From NCBI GenBank assembly GCA_021794205.1, contig JAJYRH010000009.1, forward strand, positions 1 to 64,000: a stretch of 64,000 nt of DNA, written 5' to 3'. The notes beneath the pieces were generated by a model. The model was not told where the DNA came from, made no database searches, and was given only the letters and a program-made list of their open reading frames with translations. Position 1 is the stretch's first letter. Each line of letters starts with the position of its first letter. This DNA comes from a bacterium (GTDB lineage Bacteria; Vulcanimicrobiota; Vulcanimicrobiia; Vulcanimicrobiales; Vulcanimicrobiaceae). This document shows, piece by piece, positions 16,728 to 26,071 of this stretch. The position numbers and the translations under genes are program-made.

Positions 16728-17915
16728 TTAGGCGACTTCGAAGAGCCCCGCCGCGCCCATACCGCCGCCGACGCACATCGTGACGACGACGTATTTTGCA
16801 CCGCGACGCTTGCCTTCGATGAGGGCGTGCATCGTCATCCGCGCGCCGCTCATCCCGTAGGGATGGCCGATCGAGATCGCGCCGCCGCTGACGTTGAAGC
16901 GTTCCTGCGGAATGCCCAACGTATCGCGACAGTAGACCGTCTGCACCGCGAACGCTTCGTTGAGCTCCCAGAGGCCGATATCGTCGACGGTGAGTCCGTG
17001 CGCTTTGAGCAATTTCGGAACGGCGTAGACCGGACCGATGCCCATCTCGCCGGGCTCGCAACCGGCGACGGCGAAACCGCGATAGAAACCGAGCGGAGTC
17101 AAGCCACGCTTGCTCGCCGTCTCGCCGTCCATCAACATCAGCGCCGCCGCTCCGTCGGAGAGTTGCGACGAGTTTCCGGCGGTAATCGAGGTCTCTTTAA
17201 TTCCCGGTACGGCGCCCTTCAGTGCCGAGAGCCCTTCGAGCGTCGTATCGGGACGATTCCCTTCATCCTTCGCGAGCCGAACGTGCTTTTCGGTCACCAC
17301 GCCGGTATCTTTATCGGCGACCGCCATCCAGGTCTCCATCGCGACGATTTCATCGTCGAATTTTCCCGCCGCTTGCGCCGCCGCCGTTCGTTGCTGGCTC
17401 GAAAGAGCGTACTCGTCTTGCGATTCGCGCGATACCTTGTATTTCTTCGCAACGTTGTCGGCGGTGTAGAGCATCGGCATATAGATATCCGGAGTATGGC
17501 GGAGTAGCCATTCCTCGGTGTAGAACTTCATGTTGAGTTCGTTCTGCACCATCGAGACCGACTCGACGCCGGCCGCGAGGACGATCTGCTCGCCTTCGAC
17601 GATAATGCGGCGAGCGCTCGCAACGACCGCATCGAGCCCCGAGGCACAGTAGCGGCTCACCGTCGAGCCCGGAACGCTGACCGGGCAGCCGGCGCGCAGC
17701 GCGGTCGTACGCCCGATGTTGTTTCCGGTCGCACCTTCGGGCAGACCCGATCCGACGATCACTTCGGCGATCTCGGCGGGATCGACATTCGCGCGCGCGA
17801 TCGCTTCGCGGGCGACGAAACCGGCGAGCGAGGCCCCCGGGGTTTGATTGAAAGCGCCGCGGAAGGCACGCCCGATCGGCGTCCGGGCGACCGAGACGAT
17901 AGCCGCCTCACGCAT
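16728..17915 (-). CDS. fadA: Acetyl-CoA acyltransferase (thiolase)
   Basis: A 395-residue thiolase that cleaves 3-ketoacyl-CoA with CoA. The nucleophilic Cys is in [14 protein letters not shown], the catalytic His in [13 protein letters not shown], and the second Cys in [28 protein letters not shown] is also typical. It is the last gene of the padR-acyl-CoA dehydrogenase-fadB-like-thiolase operon. Its start overlaps the stop of the fadB-like gene by 8 bp, and a terminator hairpin follows. The symbol reflects its role next to the fadB-like gene; an AtoB-type biosynthetic thiolase cannot be excluded by sequence alone. Confidence 0.9.
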   Translation of the reverse strand: MREAAIVSVARTPIGRAFRGAFNQTPGASLAGFVAREAIARANVDPAEIAEVIVGSGLPEGATGNNIGRTTALRAGCPVSVPGSTVSRYCASGLDAVVASARRIIVEGEQIVLAAGVESVSMVQNELNMKFYTEEWLLRHTPDIYMPMLYTADNVAKKYKVSRESQDEYALSSQQRTAAAQAAGKFDDEIVAMETWMAVADKDTGVVTEKHVRLAKDEGNRPDTTLEGLSALKGAVPGIKETSITAGNSSQLSDGAAALMLMDGETASKRGLTPLGFYRGFAVAGCEPGEMGIGPVYAVPKLLKAHGLTVDDIGLWELNEAFAVQTVYCRDTLGIPQERFNVSGGAISIGHPYGMSGARMTMHALIEGKRRGAKYVVVTMCVGGGMGAAGLFEVA

Positions 17916-20016
17916 GGATCAACTCTCCTTGCTTGTAGTTTGCAAACGTGCCGTTTTTCTCGGCGAGCGCCTTGAGGAGCGGCGCGGGTTCCCAGCCGAA
18001 CGCGACCACGCGCTCGTAGACGTGTTTGACGCCGACTTCATCGGCATACCACATCGGGCCGCCGTGGTGAGGTGGGAAGCCGTATCCGTATACGTACACG
18101 ATATCGATGTCGCCGGGGCGAAGCGCGACGCCCTCTTCGAGGAGAAACGCTCCGCGATTGATGAGGGCGAAGGCCAAACGTTCGAGGATCTCGCGATCGT
18201 CGACCGTCCGCGGTGCGATGCCCGCCTTCATCGCTTCTTCGGCGAAGAGCGCTTCGACCTCGGGATCGGCGATCGGCTCGCGTCCCTTGCCGACGCTCTT
18301 ATCGTATTTGAAATATCCGGCCATCGTCTTCTGGCCGAGACGTTTCATCTCGACGAGACGGTCGATAACATTCGTTTTCCCTCTTGCGACATCGGGACGG
18401 GCCTTGGCGATATGCCAGGCGACGTCGATGCCGGAGAGATCGCCCATCGCAAAGGGACCCATCGGAAAACCGAATTTCTTCGCAACTTTATCGACGCGCA
18501 TCGGTGAGACGCCCCACTCCGCGAGTTCGCCCGCCGCCTTCGCATAGTCGAAGACCATACGATTGCCGATAAATCCGAAGGCGTTCGTCGACAGCACTGC
18601 GGTCTTACGCAGCGTCTTTCCAAGTTTGAAGGCCGTCGCGAGGGTCTGCGGAGAGGTCGCCTTACCGCGTACGATCTCCAGCAACGGCATGATGTTTGCC
18701 GGAACGAAGAAATGGAGGCCGAGGAATCGCTCGGGGCGCTTCGTCACGCTCGCCATCGCATCGATATCGAGCGTCGACGTATTCGAAGCGAGAACGCACG
18801 AGGGCTTCGCGATCGCGTCGACCTTTGCGAAAACTTCCTTCTTGACGTCCATACTCTCGAAGACCGCTTCGACGACGACGTCGGCGTCGGCGAGTTCGCC
18901 ATACTCTTCGGTAAATTGAATCGACTGGCCGAGCTTCCAGGCCTCTTCCTGCGTCATGCGTCCCTTTTGGACCTGGTACATGAACATGCCGAAGACGGTC
19001 TGCTTCGCTTTCTCTACGGCGGCATCGTTGGAATCGATGACGACGACCGGGATACCCGCTTGAGCGAAGGTGATCGCGATCCCCGTTCCCATCGTTCCGG
19101 CGCCGATCACCGCGGCTTTGGCGATGGGCAGCGGTTCGGCGGCGGGGAGTCCGGGAATCTTGCTGAGTTCGCGTTCGGCAAAGAAGACGTGCCGTAACGC
19201 GAACGACGGTGCGGAACGCGCGAGCTCTTCAAAGAGTCGCGCTTCGCGCGCGAGACCGTAAGCGAAGGGGAGTTCGACGGATGCCTCGACCGCGTCGATG
19301 AGTTTGTGCGCCGCGAGCCCGCCCGCATCTTCGGCCGGGACCATCTTATGCGCTTGAGAGACGACGAAGGCCGCCGCCTGCGCGCTGATGCCCTTGCCGA
19401 GTTCGACGCGCCGCTGCGAGATACGCCGCTTGCCCAACGGGGCGGCGTTTGCAATCTTCAGCGCGGCATCGAGGAGATGCTCGGGCGAATCGACGACTTC
19501 GTCGAGCAGCCCCTTCGCGGTCGCCTCGTCGCTCTTGACGTTGCGCCCCTTGAGCATCATATCGAGCGCATCTTGCGCCCCGATCGCTCGCGGAAGGCGT
19601 TGCGTGCCACCCGCTCCGGGTAGTAAGCCGAGCTTGATCTCCGGTAAGCCGAGTTTCGTGTCGGCGGTTGCAACGCGGTAATCGCAGGCGAGCGCGAGTT
19701 CGAGGCCGCCACCGAGCGCGTTTTTCTCGATTGCGGCGACGAAGATTTTATCGCTCCGTTCGATCGCCGCGATGACGTCGCGGACCGTCTTGGTCTCCGG
19801 CGTCGGCTCGGTCGCAAAATCGTTAATATCCGCTCCGGCGGAGAATTGACGATTCGCACCTTTGATGACGACGGCGCGAATGCTCTCGTCGGCGCTCGCC
19901 GCTTCGACGATCGGATAGAATTCGCCGGAAAGGGCGAAGGAGAGCGAGTTGACGGGGGGATTATCGAGGGTGATAATCCGCACGCCGTCGCGGTCTTCGG
20001 TGTGAACGAGCGCCAT
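17908..20016 (-). CDS. fadB: Bifunctional enoyl-CoA hydratase / 3-hydroxyacyl-CoA dehydrogenase
   Basis: This 702-residue multifunctional beta-oxidation enzyme has an N-terminal enoyl-CoA hydratase/isomerase domain (residues 1-190, with [31 protein letters not shown] and [15 protein letters not shown]). The central NAD-binding Rossmann domain starts near residue 293 ([20 protein letters not shown]). The C-terminal hydroxyacyl-CoA dehydrogenase domains contain [12 protein letters not shown] and [15 protein letters not shown]. It converts enoyl-CoA to 3-ketoacyl-CoA, which the adjacent thiolase cleaves. It lies 2 bp downstream of the acyl-CoA dehydrogenase gene. The domain order matches FadB/FadJ; which of the two cannot be told. 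Confidence 0.92.
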   Translation of the reverse strand: MALVHTEDRDGVRIITLDNPPVNSLSFALSGEFYPIVEAASADESIRAVVIKGANRQFSAGADINDFATEPTPETKTVRDVIAAIERSDKIFVAAIEKNALGGGLELALACDYRVATADTKLGLPEIKLGLLPGAGGTQRLPRAIGAQDALDMMLKGRNVKSDEATAKGLLDEVVDSPEHLLDAALKIANAAPLGKRRISQRRVELGKGISAQAAAFVVSQAHKMVPAEDAGGLAAHKLIDAVEASVELPFAYGLAREARLFEELARSAPSFALRHVFFAERELSKIPGLPAAEPLPIAKAAVIGAGTMGTGIAITFAQAGIPVVVIDSNDAAVEKAKQTVFGMFMYQVQKGRMTQEEAWKLGQSIQFTEEYGELADADVVVEAVFESMDVKKEVFAKVDAIAKPSCVLASNTSTLDIDAMASVTKRPERFLGLHFFVPANIMPLLEIVRGKATSPQTLATAFKLGKTLRKTAVLSTNAFGFIGNRMVFDYAKAAGELAEWGVSPMRVDKVAKKFGFPMGPFAMGDLSGIDVAWHIAKARPDVARGKTNVIDRLVEMKRLGQKTMAGYFKYDKSVGKGREPIADPEVEALFAEEAMKAGIAPRTVDDREILERLAFALINRGAFLLEEGVALRPGDIDIVYVYGYGFPPHHGGPMWYADEVGVKHVYERVVAFGWEPAPLLKALAEKNGTFANYKQGELIHA

Positions 20017-20018
20017 GA

Positions 20019-21842
20019 TTACGCCGTCACCGCCATCTTGCGATCGAGTTCGAAGCCGTCCTCCGGAAGCGTCATCACGTCGCCCGCGCCATCGATGATC
20101 TGCCGTTTGTACCAGGCTCCTTGCGAGAGTACGTGGCTTGCATAGAACTTCGCGGTCGCGAGTTTCGCACTGTAGAACGGATCCTTATCGCCCGCCGCGA
20201 TCTTCTCGGCCGCGACCTTCGCCGCGCGCCCCATCTGCCAACCGCCGGCGACGACGCCCCAGAGCTTGAGGTAAGGAACCGAACAGGCGAAGGCCTTTTT
20301 GAGATCGCCCATCGCATTCATGCCGATCCACTGCGAGACTTCGGCGAGCGAGGCGATGCTCTTGAGCAGCGCTTCGCCGACCGCCTTCACGTCGGCATTC
20401 GGATGAGCGGCGGCTTCCTTCGCGAACTTCTCCATCGTTTTAATGACGGTCGTTGCGGTCGCGCCCATATCGCGAATGAGCTTGCGGCCGACGAGGTCGA
20501 GTGCCTGAATGCCGGTCGTGCCTTCGTAGATCGTCGTGATGCGTACGTCGCGATACTGTTGGGCGATCCCGGTCTCTTCCACATAGCCCATGCCGCCGAA
20601 GATCTGCAAGGCGTTCGAGCAGAGCTCGACCGCGTTCTCCGTGCACCAGCCCTTCACGATGGGAATCATCAGTTCGATGAAGGCCTTGTGCTCTTTGCGC
20701 GTCTTCTCGTCGGGGCTCTTCTGCGCGAAATCGAGCGAGGCGGCGGTCACGTATGCGAGCGCGCGCATCGCTTCGATGTTCGCTTTCTGCCACATCAACA
20801 TACGGCGCACGTCGGGGTGTTCGATGATGCGCACCGGCGCTTTGTTGCGCGTCGTCGCGTCGGACATTTGCACGCGCTCTTTGGCGTATGCGAGAGCGCT
20901 CTGATAGGCACGATCCGCGACCGCGTAGCCTTGAACGCCGACCGAGAAGCGCGCCGCGTTCATCATGATGAACATATATTCCAGGCCGCGGTTCGCTTCG
21001 CCGACGAGGAAGCCGATCGCCCCCTTGCCCTTTTCGCCAAACTTCATGGTGCAGGTCGGGTTTCCGTTGATGCCGAGCTTATGCTCGATGCCCGCGCAGA
21101 CGACGTCGTTCTTCTCGCCGAGCGATCCATCGGGCTTCACGAGGAATTTCGGCACGATGAACATCGAGATGCCCTTGGTGCCCTCGGGCGCGTCGGGAAG
21201 CCGCGCGAGAACGAGATGGATGATATTTTCGGCCATGTCGTGTTCGCCGAAGGTGATGAAAATTTTCTCACCGGTAATGAGATAATGCTCGCCCTCGGGG
21301 ACCGCCTTCGCACGCACTTGCGCAAGGTCCGATCCCGCCTGCGGCTCGGTGAGGTTCATCGTTCCGGTCCATTTTCCGGAGACGAGATTGGGAATGTAGG
21401 TTTTCTTTTGCTCGTGCGAACCGCAGAGTTCGACCGCTTCGATCGCGCCTTGATTGAGCAGCGGGCCGTTCGCGAAACCGATATTCGATCCGTTCCACAT
21501 CTCGAGCGTCGGGCCGAGCAAGAGCTGCGGCAACCCCTGGCCGCCGTATTCGGCGGGAACGGGAAGCCCGATCCATCCGGCATCGGCGAATTTTTTATAC
21601 GCCTCTTTGAAGCCTTTCGGCGTGGTCACGTTGCCGTTCGCATCGATCGAACAGCCTTCTTTATCCGCGGTGTGATTGAGCGGATCGAGCACGCCGGTCG
21701 CAAACGCACCGGCCTCTTCAAGAATCGAGTCGAGAACGTCGAGCGTGTCTTCGTTCCCGGGAAGCTTTGCGACCTCGTCGATACCGGCGAGTTCGCGAAG
21801 AACGAACTGCATATCGCGCAGTGGGGCTCGGTAGGTGCTCAT
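20019..21842 (-). CDS. Acyl-CoA dehydrogenase, long form
   Basis: This 607-residue flavoprotein performs the first oxidation step of beta-oxidation. It begins with the long-form signature (YRAPLRDMQFVLRELAG). FAD/substrate-binding blocks follow (MNLTEPQAGSDLAQVRAKA, LITGEKIFITFGEHDMA), and YEGTTGIQALDLVGRKL near residue 445 marks the catalytic Glu region. The extra C-terminal helical domain (about 470-600) distinguishes this group from 380-residue short forms. Its ATG overlaps the padR stop by 4 bp, so translation is coupled to the regulator. Chain-length preference cannot be read from sequence. Confidence 0.92.
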   Translation of the reverse strand: MSTYRAPLRDMQFVLRELAGIDEVAKLPGNEDTLDVLDSILEEAGAFATGVLDPLNHTADKEGCSIDANGNVTTPKGFKEAYKKFADAGWIGLPVPAEYGGQGLPQLLLGPTLEMWNGSNIGFANGPLLNQGAIEAVELCGSHEQKKTYIPNLVSGKWTGTMNLTEPQAGSDLAQVRAKAVPEGEHYLITGEKIFITFGEHDMAENIIHLVLARLPDAPEGTKGISMFIVPKFLVKPDGSLGEKNDVVCAGIEHKLGINGNPTCTMKFGEKGKGAIGFLVGEANRGLEYMFIMMNAARFSVGVQGYAVADRAYQSALAYAKERVQMSDATTRNKAPVRIIEHPDVRRMLMWQKANIEAMRALAYVTAASLDFAQKSPDEKTRKEHKAFIELMIPIVKGWCTENAVELCSNALQIFGGMGYVEETGIAQQYRDVRITTIYEGTTGIQALDLVGRKLIRDMGATATTVIKTMEKFAKEAAAHPNADVKAVGEALLKSIASLAEVSQWIGMNAMGDLKKAFACSVPYLKLWGVVAGGWQMGRAAKVAAEKIAAGDKDPFYSAKLATAKFYASHVLSQGAWYKRQIIDGAGDVMTLPEDGFELDRKMAVTA

Positions 21843-22255
21843 GCTGATGTTTTCCTTACGGGCGTCAGAGTGGAATCGGTCGTGTAGAGTTCGCTGCGGA
21901 GCCGTTCGATCGAGTTCGCAAGCGAATCGAGATACGGGAGCATGCCGGCTTTAATGCGGGCGAGACGCTCGCGCCCGGCTGGAGTTATACGATAGAACCT
22001 TCGCGAGCGTTTGCTGGGATGCTCCCACTGGCCCACGACGAAGCCGCGCTCTTCTAAACGGCGCAGCAATGGATAGATCGTATTGGTATTCACGGCGAGC
22101 AAGCCTGAACAGAGCGTCTCGATGCGGGCCATCAGACCCGAACCGTGGTCATCACGCTCTTCGAGCAGATGGAGGATCAGCACGGGGAAGAGCGTCTTGC
22201 TCTTAATCGGCCCGCGTATGACCTCTTCTGCGCTGCGCTTGGCGAGGACTGCCAT
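21839..22255 (-). CDS. PadR-family transcriptional regulator
   Basis: A 138-residue winged-helix regulator. The PadR pattern is visible: LFPVLILHLLEERDDHGSGL, then VNTNTIYPLLRRLEERGFV, then a basic wing region RSRRFYRITPAGRERLARI and a C-terminal dimerisation helix. ATG 22255 is chosen; the open frame continues far upstream only because of high GC. It leads the operon and overlaps the acyl-CoA dehydrogenase by 4 bp, so it probably controls fatty-acid degradation and itself. An AT-rich inverted repeat lies 15 bp upstream of its start. Confidence 0.9.
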   Translation of the reverse strand: MAVLAKRSAEEVIRGPIKSKTLFPVLILHLLEERDDHGSGLMARIETLCSGLLAVNTNTIYPLLRRLEERGFVVGQWEHPSKRSRRFYRITPAGRERLARIKAGMLPYLDSLANSIERLRSELYTTDSTLTPVRKTSA

Positions 22256-22269
22256 GGTAACTTCGCCTA

Positions 22270-22285
22270 TTATTACTTTTAATAA
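22270..22285. promoter_or_regulatory. AT-rich inverted repeat, candidate PadR operator
   Basis: A perfect repeat TTATTA-cttt-TAATAA sits 15 bp upstream of the padR start, in an otherwise GC-rich genome. PadR proteins often bind such AT-rich dyads in their own promoter and repress it. The repeat is seen; binding is inferred. Confidence 0.5.
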
Positions 22286-22339
22286 GTTTTCCTGCCATGG
22301 GTGCCGTTTTACGAGAATTTTGCTAGACTGGAGAGTGCC

Positions 22340-22702
22340 ATGAACCTCGAGGTTCTCCCACCGCTCCTCGGGGGCGGGACGTTTGGGAAGCCGACCGCCG
22401 CCGAGGGCGCGCTTCCCCTTCTGCCCGTCGCGGCGCCGGACGACGCGCCGGTCGCTTTTGCGCTCTCGGCGATCGTGCCGCCGGCGAATCTCTCCGTCGA
22501 TCTCATCTCCGCGTCGGCGGTGAAGGTCGCGGCGATTCTCGCAAGAGCTTCCGCCAGAGTTTCCACCGCGAAACAGCAAGCGAGCGCTCCGGGAATTTTG
22601 CCGACGGGACACCTGCGCGACCACTCGCTCCACCGCGCGACGCTCGTCCAACTCAACATCGCTTCCATATATCCTCACGCCTTCTTCTCAGCTTACGCCT
22701 GA
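22340..22702 (+). CDS. Possible small hypothetical protein
   Basis: The 497 bp between padR and the SRPBCC genes contains no recognised gene. The best candidate reads 120 residues from ATG 22340, with GGAGAG 5 nt upstream and a plausible promoter before it (TAGACT as -10). The predicted protein is rich in Ala, Pro and Leu with no family motif. A competing frame on the minus strand (22309-22668) has a weaker ribosome site. Both could be noise caused by high GC, so this is offered as a tentative gene only. Confidence 0.3.
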   Translation: MNLEVLPPLLGGGTFGKPTAAEGALPLLPVAAPDDAPVAFALSAIVPPANLSVDLISASAVKVAAILARASARVSTAKQQASAPGILPTGHLRDHSLHRATLVQLNIASIYPHAFFSAYA

Positions 22703-22752
22703 GGCTTCAGACTTTTCTCAGATTCTTCACGCCTCTCCGGTACGATTCGCGC

Positions 22753-23208
22753 ATGAGTGCTTTGCACCAACAACGTTCTCTCCGGCTACCCTATCGAGCG
22801 GCTCGCGAAGCGTTGCATGCGAAGCTCGCACCGCTCGCCGCGAGCGCACGCAGCGCTCGCATCGAATTGCGGGCACCGCTCGTGGCGGTGAAAGCGACGC
22901 ACGACGTCGAGGCCGTCTTCGAACTGAGCGAAGATCCATTGCGCTTCGATGAAGTCTGGAAGGTCTGCTGGCACCCGTACGGTGGCGGCCCCTATCCCGA
23001 TTTCGAGGGGACGCTCGCAATACGTTCGCGCGACGGCGGTGGGTGTACGTTAGAGCTCGACGGCAACTACGAGCCTCCACTCGGGCAATTCGGGCGCGTC
23101 TTCGACGCCGTCCTCGGCGCACGCATCGCCTCGGCGACCGCGCGCGAACTTCTTTCCGATCTCGCCGAGGAGATCGAGGAGCGGACGGAAACGATCCAGG
23201 CGTCATGA
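22753..23208 (+). CDS. SRPBCC-like protein, first of a tandem pair
   Basis: This 151-residue soluble protein resembles the SRPBCC/START-like ligand-binding fold. It has an N-terminal strand with basic residues, a central DEVWKVCWHPYGGGPYPDF, then FEGTLAI and LELDGNYEPPLGQFGRVFDA, and a long C-terminal helix that would close the pocket. The same central and C-terminal pattern recurs in the next gene, so the two are paralogues. The ATG of the second gene overlaps this stop by 4 bp. The ligand is unknown. The family call comes from pattern recognition and is moderate. Confidence 0.6.
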   Translation: MSALHQQRSLRLPYRAAREALHAKLAPLAASARSARIELRAPLVAVKATHDVEAVFELSEDPLRFDEVWKVCWHPYGGGPYPDFEGTLAIRSRDGGGCTLELDGNYEPPLGQFGRVFDAVLGARIASATARELLSDLAEEIEERTETIQAS

Positions 23209-23699
23209 AACCGGTCGAGATGCACGTCGATCTGCCGCTTCCGGCATCGGCTGCACGCGATGAAGCGCTCGAACTCTTCGCGGCGCTCGGTCGGCGCGAA
23301 GCGCCTTTCGACGATCTCGCACTCGCCGTCGGCCTACGCTCGCTCCACATTCCGGTCGGTGGTGAAGTGCGCATTCCCGTCTCGACGCAGGTCGAACTCG
23401 CACCGACGCGATGGGAGGCAACCATCGAATTAGCTGCCGCCGACCACCCGGGGCTCTTCCCGCGCTTTCAGGGAACGTTGACGCTCAACCCGGTCGGCGC
23501 GACGACCTCAGAGCTCTGGCTCCAGGGAACGTACCACGCTCCGCTCGGCGGCCTCGGCGAACGAATCGACGCAACGGTCTTACACGGAGCCGCCGAACGG
23601 AGCCTGCGCGAACTCCTCGACCGCATCGCCGCCGCGATCGTTGCAAAGATTCGCGAGCGGGAGGACGCCGCAGCCCGCCGCGCGCGCGGCCTCGCGTAG
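23205..23699 (+). CDS. SRPBCC-like protein, second of a tandem pair
   Basis: A 164-residue protein starting at ATG 23205 inside the previous stop (ATGA). It shares the neighbour's pattern: FQGTLTL, then LWLQGTYHAPLGGLGERIDA, then a C-terminal helix beginning AAERSLRELLDRIAAAI. It differs by lacking the WHPYGGG segment and by an Arg/Ala-rich tail. Translational coupling suggests the two are made in equal amounts and may form a heterodimer. That is inference; no function is known. Confidence 0.6.
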   Translation: MKPVEMHVDLPLPASAARDEALELFAALGRREAPFDDLALAVGLRSLHIPVGGEVRIPVSTQVELAPTRWEATIELAAADHPGLFPRFQGTLTLNPVGATTSELWLQGTYHAPLGGLGERIDATVLHGAAERSLRELLDRIAAAIVAKIREREDAAARRARGLA

Positions 23700-23732
23700 C
23701 GCGGGCGGCGAGCGCGTTTCAGGGCGAAGCGC

Positions 23733-25142
23733 TCACTTCGCTTCGAGGACGAACGCTATCGTCGGAGCGTCGCACGGCAATCCCATGTGCTGGTACGGAA
23801 TGGCGATCTCCCGGTTGTATGGCAGATCGTTGCTCTCTGCAGCGCGCTCTTCGACGACTCCATCCCACGGGTACTGAATCGTTCCCCAAAGCGCCCACGA
23901 AAAGAGATCTTCTTCCCAATACTCTTTCGTGCCAGCGACGCGATCGAAGCGCGGCGGCGCGGGAAGCGCGTAAACCTCGGAGCGGAGCTCTTGCAACTCT
24001 TGACTATTGGGAGCGAGCGAGGCGACCATCCCCGAATCGAGGGCGTTATCGACTTGTTGCGGCGTCGCCAGCGTCACGGAGGCGAGCGAGAGCAAAATAT
24101 CGCGAATCCAAGGGCTCGACACCAACGGCGAGCCGCGCAGAGGCAACGGGCCGCCGACGAGGACTGCGCGATGCGGTTGCGTATCGAGATCGTGGAGCGA
24201 CCCGAGCGCGACGAGCGTGCCGTAACTGTGGGCTTCGATATCGTAATCGACTAGGTGTAGCCCGTTGATGAACGCCGCGAGTTTGGGAGCGTTGACGCTC
24301 GGGGGCTCGGTGTAATCGTAATCGAAGCCGACGACCTGCCGATATGCGCCCGGTTGCGAGGAAGCGCTCGTCATATAATCGTGAGCGCACGCAAAACTCG
24401 ACTCAACGTCGCTGAAAATGCCGTGCACGACGACTAAGGTGCGCGCGTTCGGGTCGACGGGAACGGGGCTCGCGCTCCATTGCCCCGTCGCATCGTTCCA
24501 GTATCGTCCGCCCGTTTGAATCGCAATGCTTTCCACGCCGCGCCCGTTCGGCGCCGCAGCGTTCATGCCGAGCGCAAGATCGATCTCCGTGACGCCCTTG
24601 AGCATCGGCCGAGGTACCGTCACCGTCGCAATACGATCGACGGAATCGAAGCTCCCATCGAGTACGATGCGACGCGCCCCTTCGGCGGTTACCAAGGTCA
24701 CCAATGGCGCACGAGCCTCTTGCACGCCCGCCGCATCCTCGGCGCCGTAAGGAATACTCAGCGTTATTCCGTTGGGAACATCGCTGCGCGAACGATAGAT
24801 CGCCATAATGTGGCGACGGGTGTTCGTTCCTTGCGGCATCACCACCGAGAGCTCGCCGGAGGCGACCGCCCATCCCGGGTTCGGCGCGGCTTCACGCAAC
24901 GTCGGAGAGAAACCGACGCTCACGGGTTGATCGACGGATAAGACATCCGGCTCGACGCGAACCGCAACGGTGTCGCCGATGCGAATCTCCCCGCCAAGCG
25001 AGGCCGAGAGCGTTTTCGTTGACGACGATACGGTTGGGAGCCCCGGAAGCGGAGCCGTTCCGGGAGCGCTCGACGACGCGGCATTACAGCCGGCGAGAAC
25101 GAGCGAGAGCGATAGCGTAATAAGCGCGACTCGTTGCAGCAT
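23733..25142 (-). CDS. Lipoprotein with alpha/beta-hydrolase domain
   Basis: A 469-residue lipoprotein. The signal peptide ends in the lipobox LVLAGC (Cys19). Residues 20-220 look like a beta-rich surface module of unknown family. From about residue 235 an alpha/beta-hydrolase fold begins with LVVVHGIFSD, followed by the nucleophile elbow IEAHSYGTLVALGS (Ser in H-S-Y-G). A catalytic His could be in the C-terminal YQHMGLPCD region. This arrangement suits a surface-anchored lipase, esterase or PGAP1-like enzyme. It lies 93 bp downstream of the histidine kinase on the same strand and could be the last gene of that unit. Confidence 0.7.
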   Translation of the reverse strand: MLQRVALITLSLSLVLAGCNAASSSAPGTAPLPGLPTVSSSTKTLSASLGGEIRIGDTVAVRVEPDVLSVDQPVSVGFSPTLREAAPNPGWAVASGELSVVMPQGTNTRRHIMAIYRSRSDVPNGITLSIPYGAEDAAGVQEARAPLVTLVTAEGARRIVLDGSFDSVDRIATVTVPRPMLKGVTEIDLALGMNAAAPNGRGVESIAIQTGGRYWNDATGQWSASPVPVDPNARTLVVVHGIFSDVESSFACAHDYMTSASSQPGAYRQVVGFDYDYTEPPSVNAPKLAAFINGLHLVDYDIEAHSYGTLVALGSLHDLDTQPHRAVLVGGPLPLRGSPLVSSPWIRDILLSLASVTLATPQQVDNALDSGMVASLAPNSQELQELRSEVYALPAPPRFDRVAGTKEYWEEDLFSWALWGTIQYPWDGVVEERAAESNDLPYNREIAIPYQHMGLPCDAPTIAFVLEAK

Positions 25143-25234
25143 CCCACCACGGTAGGTCTTCGCACGTCGCGTGAATAGCGACGAAATGCACCTACCTGCG
25201 GACGGTCACGCGCGCCGTTCGAATCTTCTGAGAT

Positions 25235-26071
25235 TTAAGACTTTAACGATACCATCGGCAGATCGATCCAGAACGTCGCGCCGCTTCCCGGCTTCGAGCG
25301 TACGTCCACATGGCCCCCAAGTTCTTCGGTCAATTGGCGAACCACCGCCAAGCCAAGTCCGCTTCCCGCGCTGCCGACGTTCGCACCGCGATACCCGGGT
25401 TCGAAAACGCGCTCGCGATCCTCGGGCGCGATCCCCGGGCCGCTGTCGTTGATACGCACGTGAAGCCGGCCGCCATCCTGGCTGCACTGCAGTTCGATCG
25501 TGCCGCCCGGCGGCGTATAACGTACCGCATTAATGAGCAGGTTCCGCAGAATTTGGCCGACGCGCATCGCGTCGCCGTAATAGTTCTCGCACGATTGCTT
25601 TCGCTCGCCGCACGTCTCGTAAACGATCGTGATCCCCTTCGCTTCGGCCATTCCCGCCGTCGCCGCGGCGTGCGCGCCGATTAACGCGCAGATATTGAGC
25701 GGGGCGAGCGAGATCGTGGTCGAGGGCGATTCGACGATGCTATTTTTCGGACGCTCGGCGATCAGGTGCCCAGCGCCGACGATTGCATCGCGAATGCCCG
25801 CTAAACGGGCGGGTTCGGGATCGAGAACGCCGTCGACGATCCCCTCGATATTCGATTGCGCGATCGAGAGCGCGTTCCCAACTTCGTGCCGCAACATCGC
25901 TCGCGCACGGCGCTCTTGTTGATCGCGATCTTCCAAGCCTTGAATAAAGAGAAGCAAGCGCCCTGAGATCGGATCGTCGAGCGGTTCGAGTTCGGCCTTC
26001 GCTCCGTCGTAATCACCGAGCGTCGCAAGGTCGAGCGCGTGAACGAGGCGCTGTCTCACGGCGTCGATCAC
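25235..26071 (-). CDS. Soluble histidine kinase
   Basis: This 278-residue sensor kinase has no membrane segment, so it senses a cytosolic or partner-delivered signal. The N-terminal ~75 residues are helical and unassigned. The H box is MLRHEVGNALSIAQSN (phospho-accepting His). The catalytic domain has N box LRNLLINAVRYTPPGG, G1 NDSGPGIAPED and G2 GSAGSGLGLAVVRQL. Its start overlaps the response-regulator stop by 4 bp, so the two form a cognate pair. The pair follows the ba3 oxidase genes in the same operon, suggesting a role in respiratory control. Confidence 0.9.
   Translation of the reverse strand: MIDAVRQRLVHALDLATLGDYDGAKAELEPLDDPISGRLLLFIQGLEDRDQQERRARAMLRHEVGNALSIAQSNIEGIVDGVLDPEPARLAGIRDAIVGAGHLIAERPKNSIVESPSTTISLAPLNICALIGAHAAATAGMAEAKGITIVYETCGERKQSCENYYGDAMRVGQILRNLLINAVRYTPPGGTIELQCSQDGGRLHVRINDSGPGIAPEDRERVFEPGYRGANVGSAGSGLGLAVVRQLTEELGGHVDVRSKPGSGATFWIDLPMVSLKS

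Noticed and set aside
20121-21887. 588-residue open frame on the plus strand
   Set aside because: It is antisense to the acyl-CoA dehydrogenase and shows no family motif; composition is dominated by charged residues typical of shadow frames.
22309-22668. Minus-strand 119-residue frame
   Set aside because: Weaker ribosome site than the competing plus-strand frame and no motif; kept only as an ambiguity note.
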